From positions 1,550,001 to 1,614,000 of the forward strand of contig NZ_JAFV01000001.1 in the NCBI RefSeq assembly GCF_000526315.1: a stretch of DNA of 64,000 nucleotides, in the 5' to 3' direction. Below the pieces are notes generated by a model, which was not told the origin of the DNA, did no database searches, and worked only from the letters and a program-made list of their open reading frames with translations. The position numbers were made by a program, and so were the translations under genes. Positions within the stretch are counted from its first letter, which is position 1; each line of letters opens with the position of its first letter. Below are positions 29,404 through 38,426 of this stretch, piece by piece. The stretch comes from Methylopila sp. 73B. Its GTDB lineage: Bacteria; Pseudomonadota; Alphaproteobacteria; Rhizobiales; Methylopilaceae.

Positions 29404-30426
29404 TCAGTTCGGCTTGTAGATCTGGTCGAAGGCGCCGCCGTCGCCGAAGTGCTCGGACTGCGCCTTGCCCCAGCCGCCGAAGTCCTTGTCGATCGTCACC
29501 AGCTTCAGCTTCTGGAAGCGGTCGACGTCCGCCTTCTCGGCGAGGTCCGGCGACACCGGGCGATAGAAGTTCTTCGCCGCGATGGTCTGGCCTTCCTTGG
29601 CGTAGAGCAGCTTGAGGTAGGCCTCGGCCGCCTTTCGGGTTCCGCTCTTGTCGACGTTCGCGTCCACGATGGCGACCGGCGGCTCGGCCAGGATCGAGAT
29701 CGACGGGAACACGATGTCGAACTTGTCCTCGCCGAACTCCTTCAGCGAGAGATAGGCTTCGTTCTCCCAGGCGAGCAGCACGTCGCCGAGGCCGCGCTGG
29801 GCGAAGGTGGTGGTCGAGCCGCGGGCGCCCGTGTCGAGCACGGGGACGCGCTTGAAGAGCTCCGCCACGAAAGCCTTGGCTTTGGCCTCGTCCCCGCCGT
29901 TCGCCTCGCGTCCGTAGGCCCAGGCGGCGAGGTAGTTCCAGCGGGCGCCGCCCGAGGTCTTGGGGTTCGGCGTGATGACCTGGACGTCCGGCTTCACCAG
30001 ATCGTTCCAGTCCTTGATCCCCTTCGGGTTGCCCTTGCGGACCAGGAAGACGATCGTCGAGGTGTAGGGCGAGGAGTTGTTCGGCAGGCGCTTCTGCCAA
30101 TCGGCCGGCAGCTTGCCCGTGGCCTTCGCGATGGCGTCGATGTCGGCGGCGAGCGCGAGCGTCACGACGTCCGCGTTCAGCCCGTCGATCACCGACCGCG
30201 CCTGCTTGCCGGAGCCGCCATGGCTGACCTGAACCCGAATGTCCTCGCCGGTCTCGGCCTTCCAGCTCTTCGCGAAGGCCGCGTTGAACTCCTTGTAGAG
30301 CTCCCGCGTCGGGTCATACGAGACGTTGGTGAGGGTCGTCTGGGCGAAGGCGCACGGCGCGGTCGCGGCCAGAGGGACGGCCAGAGCGAGGGCGGTCAGG
30401 GCGCGGGTGAAAGTGCGACGGTGCAT
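29404..30426 (-). CDS. sbp: Sulfate-binding periplasmic protein
   Basis: A 340-residue periplasmic sulfate-binding protein with a clear signal peptide ([21 protein letters not shown], cleavage after APCAFA). Family blocks are [66 protein letters not shown] and [15 protein letters not shown]; the GGSGKQ and DV.TLAL loops contact sulfate in the family. The start at 30424-30426 is chosen because GGAGG lies about 9 bases before it and the signal peptide begins there. It is the first gene of the sulfate uptake operon and diverges from cbiZ. Confidence 0.94.
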   Translation of the reverse strand: MHRRTFTRALTALALAVPLAATAPCAFAQTTLTNVSYDPTRELYKEFNAAFAKSWKAETGEDIRVQVSHGGSGKQARSVIDGLNADVVTLALAADIDAIAKATGKLPADWQKRLPNNSSPYTSTIVFLVRKGNPKGIKDWNDLVKPDVQVITPNPKTSGGARWNYLAAWAYGREANGGDEAKAKAFVAELFKRVPVLDTGARGSTTTFAQRGLGDVLLAWENEAYLSLKEFGEDKFDIVFPSISILAEPPVAIVDANVDKSGTRKAAEAYLKLLYAKEGQTIAAKNFYRPVSPDLAEKADVDRFQKLKLVTIDKDFGGWGKAQSEHFGDGGAFDQIYKPN

Positions 30427-30574
30427 CTGCGTCAGGCCTCCGGAAGCGATGCGCTCATTCCACTTTTCCAACCGGCAATGTCAATACATAAAATCACTAG
30501 CTTTGTAGAATTAAGGACCGAAGCCACCGATCCGTGCTGTGGCGACGGGGGCCGCATGGGGAGACGACCTTCAG

Positions 30575-31300
30575 ATGAGCGCCGCCGACGACGCTGACGA
30601 ACTGGCGGGCGACGCCGACGCGCTGTTCCTCGTGTCCTGCGCCCGCCCCTGGCTGGCGGCGCGCTTTGTTCGGCCGCAGCGCATGCTGAGCTGGGCGCTG
30701 GCGCGGCCGGGCTTTCAGACCGCGAGCGAGGTCGCCTGGCTCGAGGTCGAGGACGACGACCTGCCCGTGACCGTTGATCCCGCCGCCCTGCTGGCCTCCC
30801 GCATGCGGGAGGCGGGGTTTTGCGACGCCGTCGGGATGATGACCTCCCGTGACGTGCGCCGGCGGTGCGTCGCCGGGGCTGCGTCCGGCGGAGCGAGCGC
30901 GGGCTGCCTCGCGACCGTCGGCCTCGGCAACGCCGCCCGTGTCGGCGCGCCCTCCCCGCGTCCGCGCGATGCCTGGGGCACGGTCAATCTGCTCGTCGCA
31001 TGCTCCGTCCCATTGACCGACGCCGCACTGGTGGAGGCGCTGTCGATCGCGGTCGAGGCCCGCACCGCGGCGATCATGGCGAGCGGCCGCGCCGTCGACG
31101 GCGGCGCCGCCACGGGCACCGGCACGGATTGCGTCGTCGTCGCGGCGCCGCTCGGCGGGCCGGCCGCCAGCTTCGCGGGGCTGCATACAGACGTGGGCGT
31201 CGCGATCGGGGGCGCCGTCTATGAATCCGTGAAGAGCGGTGCCTGCGACTGGATGGCTCATACGAAAGCACACAAGAGCGCAGGTGAAGAACGCCTGTGA
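30575..31300 (+). CDS. cbiZ: Adenosylcobinamide amidohydrolase
   Basis: A 241-residue CbiZ-family protein. CbiZ removes the aminopropanol side chain from adenosylcobinamide to give adenosylcobyric acid, salvaging incomplete corrinoids. Motifs seen are GFCDAVGMMTSRDV, ATVGLGNAARVGAP, GTVNLLVACSVPLTDAALVEALSIAVEARTAA, TGTGTDCVVVAAPLGGP and FAGLHTDVGVAIGGAVYESV; the TGTGTD and GxHT blocks are diagnostic. ATG 30575 follows a GGGGAGA run; GTG 30539 in the same frame would add 12 residues. Downstream are a TonB-dependent receptor and, further on, the B12-dependent EutBC, so a corrinoid supply role fits. Bacterial cbiZ genes are held to derive from archaea. Confidence 0.88.
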   Translation: MSAADDADELAGDADALFLVSCARPWLAARFVRPQRMLSWALARPGFQTASEVAWLEVEDDDLPVTVDPAALLASRMREAGFCDAVGMMTSRDVRRRCVAGAASGGASAGCLATVGLGNAARVGAPSPRPRDAWGTVNLLVACSVPLTDAALVEALSIAVEARTAAIMASGRAVDGGAATGTGTDCVVVAAPLGGPAASFAGLHTDVGVAIGGAVYESVKSGACDWMAHTKAHKSAGEERL

Positions 31301-31338
31301 GGCGCCACCCTTCGTAAGAATTATTATGTGAGGCTTAT

Positions 31339-31344
31339 TATAAT
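31339..31344 (+). promoter_or_regulatory. Possible -10 element upstream of the TonB receptor, with adjacent hairpin
   Basis: A perfect TATAAT in an unusually AT-rich stretch (31316-31360) that also contains TTATTAT twice. A small hairpin ATGTTG-TTTTC-CAACAT follows at 31343-31359. No good -35 box is found, so the promoter may need an activator. No B12 box or other recognisable cobalamin riboswitch is present. Confidence 0.35.
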
Positions 31345-31478
31345 GTTGTTTTCCAACATCAGCTCTTCGAATAGTTCCCGATTCTAACCCGCTGCACTTG
31401 TCCTCCCCCGAATCTCCGGCCTTAAACTGCCGCAGTTTGGCCATGTTCGGCCACAGACGCTGGGGACGGGACACCTCA

Positions 31479-33977
31479 ATGAAATTCACAATAAGAAGAA
31501 CGGCGCTGGTGGGCGCCTCGCTCGCGGCCCTGGCGGCCGCCTGCGCGCCGGCGACTGCGCAAAATGCGACCGCGCTGGAGGAGATCGACGTGATCGGCAC
31601 GACGCCCCTCGGCGGCGACGGCCTCGATCGTGACAAGGTGCCGGCGAACGTCATCAGCGTGGGGGGTGATCAGCTCCGAACGTCCGGCTCCGCGACTGTG
31701 CAGGAAGGGCTCTTCCAGAACGCTCCGAGCGTGAACATTTCGGACGTCACCGGCAATCCGTTCAACAAGGAAATCTTCTTCCGCGGCTTCCAGTCGTCGC
31801 AGCAGAACGGAGCGCCGCAGGGCCTGGCCGTCTACCAGAACGGCGTCCGCGTCAACGAAGCCTTCGGCGACACGGTGAACTACGAGTTCATTCCGACCGT
31901 CGCGATCGAACGCCTCGACATCTGGACCAACAATCCCGTGTTCGGCTTGAACGCGCTCGGCGGCGCGCTAAGCTTCCAGACCAAGAGCGGCTTCACCTTC
32001 CAAGGCGTCGAACTTGAGAGCCAGATGGGCTCGTTCGGCCGCTACGAAGGCAGCGCCCAGTGGGGCACGCAGGTCGGCAACTGGGCCGGCTACCTCGCGA
32101 TCGAAGGCGCGCGCGACGACGGCTGGCGCGACTTCTCGGCGTCTCATGTGAAGCGCGTGTTCGGCGACGTCGGCTACAAGACCGACACCTCCGAGATCCA
32201 CCTCAACTTCACCTACGCTGACTCGAAGCTTGGCGTGGTTGGCCCGACGCCGTTCGAGCTGCTCGAGCAGCGTCGCCGCAACGTCTACACCGGCGATCAA
32301 ATTAACGAAAATGAAATGGGCATGCTGAACTTGCAGGGCAAGTTCCAGGTGACCGACACGTGGTCGCTGCAGGCGAACGCTTATTACCGGCGTTACCGCT
32401 CCGACCGCGTCGACGGCAACGACACCGACGTTCGCCCATGCCCGGACGATCCCACGTTGCTCTGCTTGGAAGCCGACGATTTCGGCGCGGAGGAAGGCGA
32501 TGATCGGCTGCTGGTCCGTGATCCAGTCACGGGCCGTCCGATCGCCAACACCTTCTACCCCCAGGATGGAGAATACGGCCCCGGCACGACGCCTGGCTCG
32601 ATCGAGCGCTCGCACATCCGCACCACCTCGGCGGGCGGCACTCTCCAGGCGACGAACGAGTCCGAGTTCTTCGGCCGCAAAAACCACTTCGTCGTCGGCG
32701 CCGCTTACGACTTCGGCAAGACCGACTTCCGCGGGGAGAGCGAGCTGTGCATTATCCCCGAAGATCTGCAGTGCATCGGGACCGGACAGAAGTACCACAC
32801 CCTGATCCCCGGCGGCATCATTCCCGTCGATCTTGAAGCGAAGAACCACTATCTCGGCCTCTACGCCACCAACACGCTCGACCTGACCGACAAACTGTCG
32901 GCCACGATCGGCGCGCGCTGGAACTACGCGCGGCTGATCCTGAACGACAAGGGCACGATCGTGCCGTTGAACGAGGAGGGCCTTCCCGCTGGTCCGAACC
33001 TCGACGGCAAGCACAGCTTCGACCGCTTCAATCCGATGGCGGGCCTGACCTACAAGATCGCCCCGAACGTCACCGGCTTCGTTTCCTATTCTGAATCGAA
33101 CCGCGCCCCGACGGCGCTCGAACTCGGCTGTTCGAACCCCGACATTCCTTGCCCGCTTGAATCCACGCTGGTCTCCGATCCCCCGCTGGATCAGGTTGTG
33201 ACCCGCACCGGCGAACTTGGCTTCCGCGGCAGCTTCGACAGCTTCCTCGGCGGCGCGCTCAACTGGAGCGCAAGCATCTACCGGGCGAACAACTCGAATG
33301 ACATTTTAAACGTTCCGAGCGAGATCACGGGCCGCGGCTACTTCCTGAACGCCGGCGACACGCGGCGCCAGGGTCTCGAACTCTCCGCGCAGTACATGGC
33401 CGAGAAGTGGGCGGTCTACGCCAATTACTCCTACATCGACGCCACGTTCCGCAAATCGCTCCGTCTCGCTTCGCCCAACAATCCGGCGTCCGAAGGCTAC
33501 GGCGAGGATGATGACGACGACGATATCGTCGCAGCCGCCGACGATGACGACAACGCCGGCACGATCCACGTGCGCAAGGGCGATCGCCTGACCGGCATCC
33601 CGGATCACCAGTTCAAGTTCGGCGCCGCCTACCGCGTCACGCCGGCCTGGACGGTGGGCGGCGACGCCCAGGTTATGAGCGCCCAGTACTACCTCGGCGA
33701 CGAGTCCAACCAGAACAAGAAGCTGCCGGGTTACGCGATCTTCAACGTCAACACCTCCTATCAGGTGACCGAGCAACTCCGGCTGTTCGGCGGCGTGAAG
33801 AACCTCTTCAACAAGAAATACTCCAACAACGCGACCTTCTTCGAAACCGACGACATCGGCTTCCTCGGCCTGGAAGATCCGCGCTCGATCACCCCGGCTC
33901 GTCCGCTGCAGGTCTATGTCGGCCTGAACATGAAGTTCGGCGCCAAGGCCGACCCGGTGCTCGTCACCAAATACTAA
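31479..33977 (+). CDS. TonB-dependent outer-membrane receptor
   Basis: An 832-residue outer-membrane active transporter. It has a signal peptide (MKFTIRRTALVGASLAALAA, cleavage near ATAQ), a TonB-box-like segment (LEEIDVIGTT), a plug domain with NVISVGGDQLRTSGSATVQEGL and FNKEIFFRGFQSS, then a beta-barrel ending in the usual aromatic-rich strands (LFGGVKNLFNKKYSNN). Around residues 670-690 an extracellular-loop stretch holds six consecutive Asp and a second run of four. The ligand is unknown. Position between cbiZ and eutBC hints at corrinoids, but the gene may belong elsewhere. Its base composition is less GC-rich than its neighbours. A strong terminator follows. Confidence 0.88.
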   Translation: MKFTIRRTALVGASLAALAAACAPATAQNATALEEIDVIGTTPLGGDGLDRDKVPANVISVGGDQLRTSGSATVQEGLFQNAPSVNISDVTGNPFNKEIFFRGFQSSQQNGAPQGLAVYQNGVRVNEAFGDTVNYEFIPTVAIERLDIWTNNPVFGLNALGGALSFQTKSGFTFQGVELESQMGSFGRYEGSAQWGTQVGNWAGYLAIEGARDDGWRDFSASHVKRVFGDVGYKTDTSEIHLNFTYADSKLGVVGPTPFELLEQRRRNVYTGDQINENEMGMLNLQGKFQVTDTWSLQANAYYRRYRSDRVDGNDTDVRPCPDDPTLLCLEADDFGAEEGDDRLLVRDPVTGRPIANTFYPQDGEYGPGTTPGSIERSHIRTTSAGGTLQATNESEFFGRKNHFVVGAAYDFGKTDFRGESELCIIPEDLQCIGTGQKYHTLIPGGIIPVDLEAKNHYLGLYATNTLDLTDKLSATIGARWNYARLILNDKGTIVPLNEEGLPAGPNLDGKHSFDRFNPMAGLTYKIAPNVTGFVSYSESNRAPTALELGCSNPDIPCPLESTLVSDPPLDQVVTRTGELGFRGSFDSFLGGALNWSASIYRANNSNDILNVPSEITGRGYFLNAGDTRRQGLELSAQYMAEKWAVYANYSYIDATFRKSLRLASPNNPASEGYGEDDDDDDIVAAADDDDNAGTIHVRKGDRLTGIPDHQFKFGAAYRVTPAWTVGGDAQVMSAQYYLGDESNQNKKLPGYAIFNVNTSYQVTEQLRLFGGVKNLFNKKYSNNATFFETDDIGFLGLEDPRSITPARPLQVYVGLNMKFGAKADPVLVTKY

Positions 33978-34016
33978 GCCTGCGCCTCCAGCCTTCCGCC
34001 GGAGCGCGACATGACG

Positions 34017-34050
34017 AAAAGGCCCGCGACGTCGCCGTCGCGGGCCTTTT
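34017..34050. terminator. Intrinsic terminator after the TonB receptor, shared with eutC
   Basis: Fourteen-bp stem AAAAGGCCCGCGAC / GTCGCGGGCCTTTT with a six-base loop. A-tract on the left and T-tract on the right make it bidirectional between convergent genes. Confidence 0.9.
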
Positions 34051-34102
34051 TCGTTCCGTCCGCTGGCGTAGGCGCGCCGTTCCGGACGGCGAAGCCGACG
34101 GC

Positions 34103-34873
34103 TCAGGCTCCGGGCAGAGCCCCGCCCGGCGCCGGCGCCAGCGCGTCGACGTCGTCCTTGAGCTTCACGCCGGTCAGCTTGAGCCGGGTCGCCTCGCGGA
34201 CCAGCCACACGAGCTTGTCGGCCGCGAGGGCGTAGGACAGGCCGCCCTTGCCATGGATGTTCGAGATGCAGTTGCGCTCGCTGTCGCGCCGGCCGCGGCG
34301 GGGCTCGTAGGTGAGATAGACGCCGAGGCTCTCCGCGACCGACAGGCCAGGCCGCTCGCCGATCAGCACCGCGACCAGCGCCGCTCCGAGGCGCTCGCCG
34401 ACGTCGTCCCCGAGCGCCACGCGCGCCTGGCTCGCCAGCACCACCGGCGCGATCTTGAAGCCCTTGAGCCGCTCGGCGCAAGCATGCACCAAGGGCGCGG
34501 CGTGCATCTGCACAGCCGTGGCCGAAAGCCCGTCCGCGACGACGAACACGACGTCCGCGCCCTTGCCCGCGGCCTCGAGGTCCGGGCTTGGTTCGTCGTC
34601 CAGCCGGCGGCCGAGGTCAGGCCGACGAAGGTAGGTCGGCCGGTCCGGCGCGGAGCTTTTCACACGCAGCGTCGAGAGCGGCTGAAGCGCGGCTTCGACG
34701 GCGTCGAGGTCGAGGGGCGTGTGGACCGCGTCCCGCGCCGTGGCGTGCGCCGCCTGGAACTCCAGCACCGCCTTGAGCGGCATGGCGTCGCCGCTGCGCC
34801 CGAGGCCGATGCGGGCGTTGGTCGAGGCGCGGAGCGCGCTCCAGGGGTCGGCGGGGCGAGCGACGTCGTCCAT
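34103..34873 (-). CDS. eutC: Ethanolamine ammonia-lyase small subunit
   Basis: A 256-residue beta subunit of adenosylcobalamin-dependent ethanolamine ammonia-lyase, which splits ethanolamine to acetaldehyde and ammonia. Family blocks seen are ARIGLGRSGDAMPLKAVLEFQAAHA, PTYLRRPDLGRRLDDE, FVVADGLSATAVQ, IGERPGLSVAESLGVYLTYEPR and ERNCISNIHGKGGLSY. ATG 34873 is chosen; the frame is open upstream, but those residues overlap eutB and do not match the family. It lies 26 bases after eutB. No microcompartment or eutR genes are near, so ethanolamine is probably used simply as nitrogen (and carbon) source. Confidence 0.95.
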   Translation of the reverse strand: MDDVARPADPWSALRASTNARIGLGRSGDAMPLKAVLEFQAAHATARDAVHTPLDLDAVEAALQPLSTLRVKSSAPDRPTYLRRPDLGRRLDDEPSPDLEAAGKGADVVFVVADGLSATAVQMHAAPLVHACAERLKGFKIAPVVLASQARVALGDDVGERLGAALVAVLIGERPGLSVAESLGVYLTYEPRRGRRDSERNCISNIHGKGGLSYALAADKLVWLVREATRLKLTGVKLKDDVDALAPAPGGALPGA

Positions 34874-34899
34874 GGGCGGGTTTTCCTTCGGACCTTCGG

Positions 34900-36297
34900 T
34901 CACGCGACGAGCGAGGCCTGCGCGAGCATGTGCGAGATCCGCGGGTCCTTGAGCTCGAGCTCGCGGATGCGGCCGTCGGGCGCCACCATGCCCATGCGCT
35001 CCAGCCATGCCTCGAACTCGGGCGCGGCCTTCACGCCGAGCGTCGAGCGCAGATAGAGCACGTCGTGGAACGACAGGCTCTGGTAGTTCAGCATCACGTC
35101 GTCGGCGCCCGGCACACAGATGAGAAAGGTGCAGCCCGCTGTCGTCAGCAGCGTCATCAGGCCATCCATGTCGTCCTGGTCGGCCTCGGCGTGGTTGGTG
35201 TAGCAGACGTCGCAGCCCATCGGCAGGCCGAGCAGCTTGCCGCAGAAGTGGTCCTCGAGGCCGGCGCGGATGATCTGCTTGCCGTCGTAGAGGTACTCCG
35301 GCCCGATGAAGCCGACGACGGTGTTCACGATCATCGGCTTAAAGGCGCGCGCGACGGCGTAGGCGCGCGTCTCCATGGTCTGCTGGTCGACGCCGTGGTG
35401 GGCGTCGGCGGACAGCGCCGCGCCCTGCCCCGTCTCGAAATACATCACGTTCTGGCCGACGGTTCCGCGCCTCAGCGCCAGCGCGGCGTCATAGGCCTCC
35501 TTGAGGACGGCGAGATCGACGCCGAAGCCGCGGTTCGCGGCCTCGGAGCCCGCGACGGACTGGAACACGAGGTCCACCGGCGCCCGCCGGTTCATGATCT
35601 CGATGGCGTTGGTGACGTGGGTGAGCACGCAGGTCTGCGCGGGGATGTCGTACTGCTGACGGAGCCCGTCGAGCATCTCCATCAGCGCGATCGCGTTCGG
35701 CACGTTGTCGGTCGCCGGGTTGATGCCGATCACGGCGTCGCCCACGCCGTAGAGCAGGCCGTCGAGCACGGAGACCGCGACCCCGCGCAGGTCGTCAGTC
35801 GGGTGGTTCGGCTGCAGGCGGGTTCCGAGCCGGCCGGGAAGCCCCAGCGTGGTGCGGAAGGCGGTGATCACCCCGCACTTCCGCGCGACCGCGATGAGGT
35901 CCTGATTGCGCATGAGCTTGGAGACGGCCGCCACCATCTCGGGCGTCAGGCCGGGCGCGAGCTTCGACAGCGCGTCCGAGTCCGCCTCGTGGGACAGCAG
36001 CCAGTCGCGGAACCCGCCGACGGTGAGATGGGACACGACCGCAAAGGCTTCGGCGTCGTGGCCGTCGACGATCAGGCGCGTCACCTCGTCGTCCTCGTAG
36101 GGCACCAGCGCTTCGCTGAGAAAGGTGTCCAGCGGCAGGTCGGCGAGAACGATCCGCGCCGCGACGCGCTCGGCGTCGGTGTCCGCGGCGAGCCCCGCGA
36201 GTTCGTCGCCGGACCGGCGCGGCGAGGCCGCCGCCATCAGCCGCTTCAGATCGGAGAACGCATAGCGTTGTCCGCCCAGATCGCACCGCAGGATCAT
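34900..36297 (-). CDS. eutB: Ethanolamine ammonia-lyase large subunit
   Basis: A 465-residue catalytic alpha subunit that forms the active-site TIM barrel holding adenosylcobalamin with EutC. Conserved stretches include LMAAASPRRSGDELAGLAA, RLQPNHPTDD, GDAVIGINPATDN, THVTNAIEIMNRRAPVDLVFQSVAGSEAANRGFG, MYFETGQGAALSADAHHGVDQQTMETRAY and VGFIGPEYLYDGKQI. The ATG at 36295-36297 has GGAGAG about 6 bases upstream; length matches the family. It is transcribed with eutC. It requires B12, which links it to the corrinoid salvage gene cbiZ 3.6 kb away. Confidence 0.96.
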   Translation of the reverse strand: MILRCDLGGQRYAFSDLKRLMAAASPRRSGDELAGLAADTDAERVAARIVLADLPLDTFLSEALVPYEDDEVTRLIVDGHDAEAFAVVSHLTVGGFRDWLLSHEADSDALSKLAPGLTPEMVAAVSKLMRNQDLIAVARKCGVITAFRTTLGLPGRLGTRLQPNHPTDDLRGVAVSVLDGLLYGVGDAVIGINPATDNVPNAIALMEMLDGLRQQYDIPAQTCVLTHVTNAIEIMNRRAPVDLVFQSVAGSEAANRGFGVDLAVLKEAYDAALALRRGTVGQNVMYFETGQGAALSADAHHGVDQQTMETRAYAVARAFKPMIVNTVVGFIGPEYLYDGKQIIRAGLEDHFCGKLLGLPMGCDVCYTNHAEADQDDMDGLMTLLTTAGCTFLICVPGADDVMLNYQSLSFHDVLYLRSTLGVKAAPEFEAWLERMGMVAPDGRIRELELKDPRISHMLAQASLVA

Positions 36298-36705
36298 CCC
36301 GCTCTCCTTCCCACATCGCGCCGATCGCGCTGCGGCGATCCCTCCGCAAGCGAGAAACGGACCATCTCGTCCACGCCATCCGACCGCAGCAAAATGACGG
36401 CGGCAGCGTCTGGCTCGTTTCAAGGCATGACGCTTTCCGCGGCACACGGCGAGCGAGATTAGCGCATCGCCCGGGAAAATTCCGCTCCGCGGCGACGCCG
36501 GCGCCGCTTCGGCGCGGACCATCCCGTGGGCTTCGGTCTCATCCTGGGGCGTGCTGCGACGCGACGCCGCTTTGCGCCTTCCGTTTCGCAGGCGCCGTAG
36601 CGCTACCGATTGCCGTGTCCGGTCCTTCGTGCTCCATTGCGCCGCATCATGGCTGAAGCGGCTCCTTTTGGAGCGGTTTTGCCGACCACGGAGATCTTCG
36701 CGCGC
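36298..36705. other. Divergent intergenic region between eutB and phosphomannomutase
   Basis: A gap of about 400 bases that must contain both divergent promoters. I looked for a cobalamin riboswitch B12 box on the eutB strand and found none. No clear -35/-10 pair, palindrome over 7 bp or small gene stands out. Confidence 0.5.
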
Positions 36706-38205
36706 ATGTTCCCGACGCCCAAGCCTTTCCTCAAGCCCAACACGTATGAGTTTGAATCGTCGCCGATGGTGAAGGCGACCGGCTTCCGGGAATACGACGC
36801 GCGCTGGCTGTTTCCCGACGAGATCAACCTCATGGGGGTGCAGGCGCTGGGGATGGGGCTCGGCACGCTGATCCACGAACTCGGCATCCGGCCGGAGATC
36901 GTCGTCGGCCACGACTTCCGCAGCTACTCCGCCTCGATCAAGATCGCGCTCGCCAACGGCCTCATGGCCGCGGGGATCAAGGTCCGGGACATCGGGCTCG
37001 CGCTTTCGCCGATGGCCTATTTCGCGCAGTTCGAGCTGGACTGCCCCTGCGTGGCGATGGTCACGGCCTCGCACAACGACAACGGCTGGACCGGCGTGAA
37101 GATGGGCGTGCAGCGCCCGATGACCTTCGGCCCCGAAGAGATGACGCGGCTCAAGGAGATCGTGCTCGCGGCGGCGTTCAAACTGCCGGGCGGCGGCGCC
37201 TACGCCTTCGAGGAGAACTTCCCCGCGCGCTACCTCGCCAAGCTGCTGGATCGTCCGAAGATCACCCGCAAGCTCAAGGTCGTCGCGGCCTGCGGCAACG
37301 GCACCGCCGGCGCCTTCGCCCCCGAAGCGCTGGAGCGGCTCGGCTGCGAGGTGATCCCGCTCGACGCCGAGCTCGACCACACTTTCCCGAAGTACAACCC
37401 GAACCCCGAAGACATGCAGATGCTGCATGCGATCCGCGACGCGGTGCTGGAGCACGGCGCGGACGTCGGCCTCGGCTTCGACGGCGACGGCGACCGCTGC
37501 GGCGTGGTGGACAACGAGGGCGACGAGATCTTCGCGGACAAGGTCGGCGTCATGCTCGCGCGCGACCTCTCCGCCATCCACCCCAACGCCCAGTTCGTGG
37601 TCGACGTGAAATCGACCGGCCTGTTCATGACCGACCCGGTCCTGATCGCCCAAGGCGCGAAGACCGACTACTGGAAGACCGGCCACTCCTACATCAAACG
37701 CCGCGTGAACGAGCTCAACGCGCTCGTCGGCTTCGAGAAATCTGGCCACTACTTCTTCAACAAGCCGATCGGCTACGGTTACGACGACGGGCTGATCTCC
37801 GCGCTCGCGATCTGCGACATGCTCGACCGCAACCCCGACAAGTCGATGGCGGACCTCAACCGCGCGCTGCCCAAGACCTGGGGCTCGCCGACCATGTCGC
37901 CGCACTGCGCCGACGACGTGAAGTACGACGTCGTGGCCGAGACCACCGCGACCTTCGAGCGGATGAAGGCCGAAGGCGAGCCCGTCGGCGGCCAGAAGAT
38001 CGTCGATCTCGTCACCGTGAACGGCGTTCGTATCACGGCCGAGGACGGCACATGGGGCCTCGTCCGCGCCTCGTCGAACAAGCCCGAACTTGTCGTCGTG
38101 ATCGAAAGCCCGGTGTCGGAAGCGCGGCTCCATGAGATGTTCAAGGCGGTCGACGGCATTCTCCGACGGCGCCCGGAGGTGGGCGCGTACAACCAGACGA
38201 TCTGA
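36706..38205 (+). CDS. Phosphomannomutase/phosphoglucomutase
   Basis: A 499-residue alpha-D-phosphohexomutase that interconverts hexose-6-P and hexose-1-P. The active-site serine is in TASHNDNGWTG (Ser122), the metal-binding loop is GFDGDGDRCG, the sugar-binding loop is GFEKSGHYFFN, and the phosphate-binding end is VRASSNKPELVVVIES. It makes mannose-1-P for the ManC enzyme encoded next, starting the GDP-mannose route for the polysaccharide island. ATG 36706 is preferred because GGAGA lies about 10 bases before it; ATG 36649 in frame would add 19 residues. Confidence 0.92.
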   Translation: MFPTPKPFLKPNTYEFESSPMVKATGFREYDARWLFPDEINLMGVQALGMGLGTLIHELGIRPEIVVGHDFRSYSASIKIALANGLMAAGIKVRDIGLALSPMAYFAQFELDCPCVAMVTASHNDNGWTGVKMGVQRPMTFGPEEMTRLKEIVLAAAFKLPGGGAYAFEENFPARYLAKLLDRPKITRKLKVVAACGNGTAGAFAPEALERLGCEVIPLDAELDHTFPKYNPNPEDMQMLHAIRDAVLEHGADVGLGFDGDGDRCGVVDNEGDEIFADKVGVMLARDLSAIHPNAQFVVDVKSTGLFMTDPVLIAQGAKTDYWKTGHSYIKRRVNELNALVGFEKSGHYFFNKPIGYGYDDGLISALAICDMLDRNPDKSMADLNRALPKTWGSPTMSPHCADDVKYDVVAETTATFERMKAEGEPVGGQKIVDLVTVNGVRITAEDGTWGLVRASSNKPELVVVIESPVSEARLHEMFKAVDGILRRRPEVGAYNQTI

Positions 38206-38224
38206 GCGGAAAGCCTTCTATTTT

Positions 38225-38254
38225 CCGCCGGCGGTCCCCCGCGCCGGCGGGTTT
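38225..38254 (+). terminator. Intrinsic terminator after phosphomannomutase
   Basis: Stem CCGCCGGCG / CGCCGGCGG (38225-38233, 38242-38250) followed by GTTTT. It lies 20 bases past the stop. Confidence 0.75.
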
Positions 38255-38290
38255 TGGCGCAACGACAGGTTGTGATCTGAAACCGGGCAA

Positions 38291-38332
38291 TTGACAAAGC
38301 GGCCTCAGATCGCGCTATTTTGCACCTGCAAA
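38291..38332 (+). promoter_or_regulatory. Possible manC promoter with overlapping operator palindrome
   Basis: TTGACA at 38291-38296 is a perfect -35 box. With 17-18 bp spacing the -10 is GCTATT or CTATTT, which is weak. The inverted repeat TTTGCA-CC-TGCAAA at 38319-38332 abuts or overlaps the -10, as a repressor operator would. Confidence 0.45.
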
Positions 38333-38426
38333 GTCAATTTTGTTGCAGCGCACACATTGGCCGTCAGGCCGACGCCTGATGGCCGACCGGTCTGTCGGCT
38401 TTAGATTCAGCGGGGAGTCCAAGACG

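Noticed and set aside
30427-31478. Cobalamin riboswitch for cbiZ or the TonB receptor
   Set aside because: No GCCACTG-type B12 box or expected stem arrangement was found; gaps are short and AT-rich.
36298-38133. Continuation of the eutB frame upstream into the region opposite phosphomannomutase
   Set aside because: EutB homology begins at the ATG at 36297 with its own ribosome-binding site; the upstream part is antisense to a clear phosphohexomutase.
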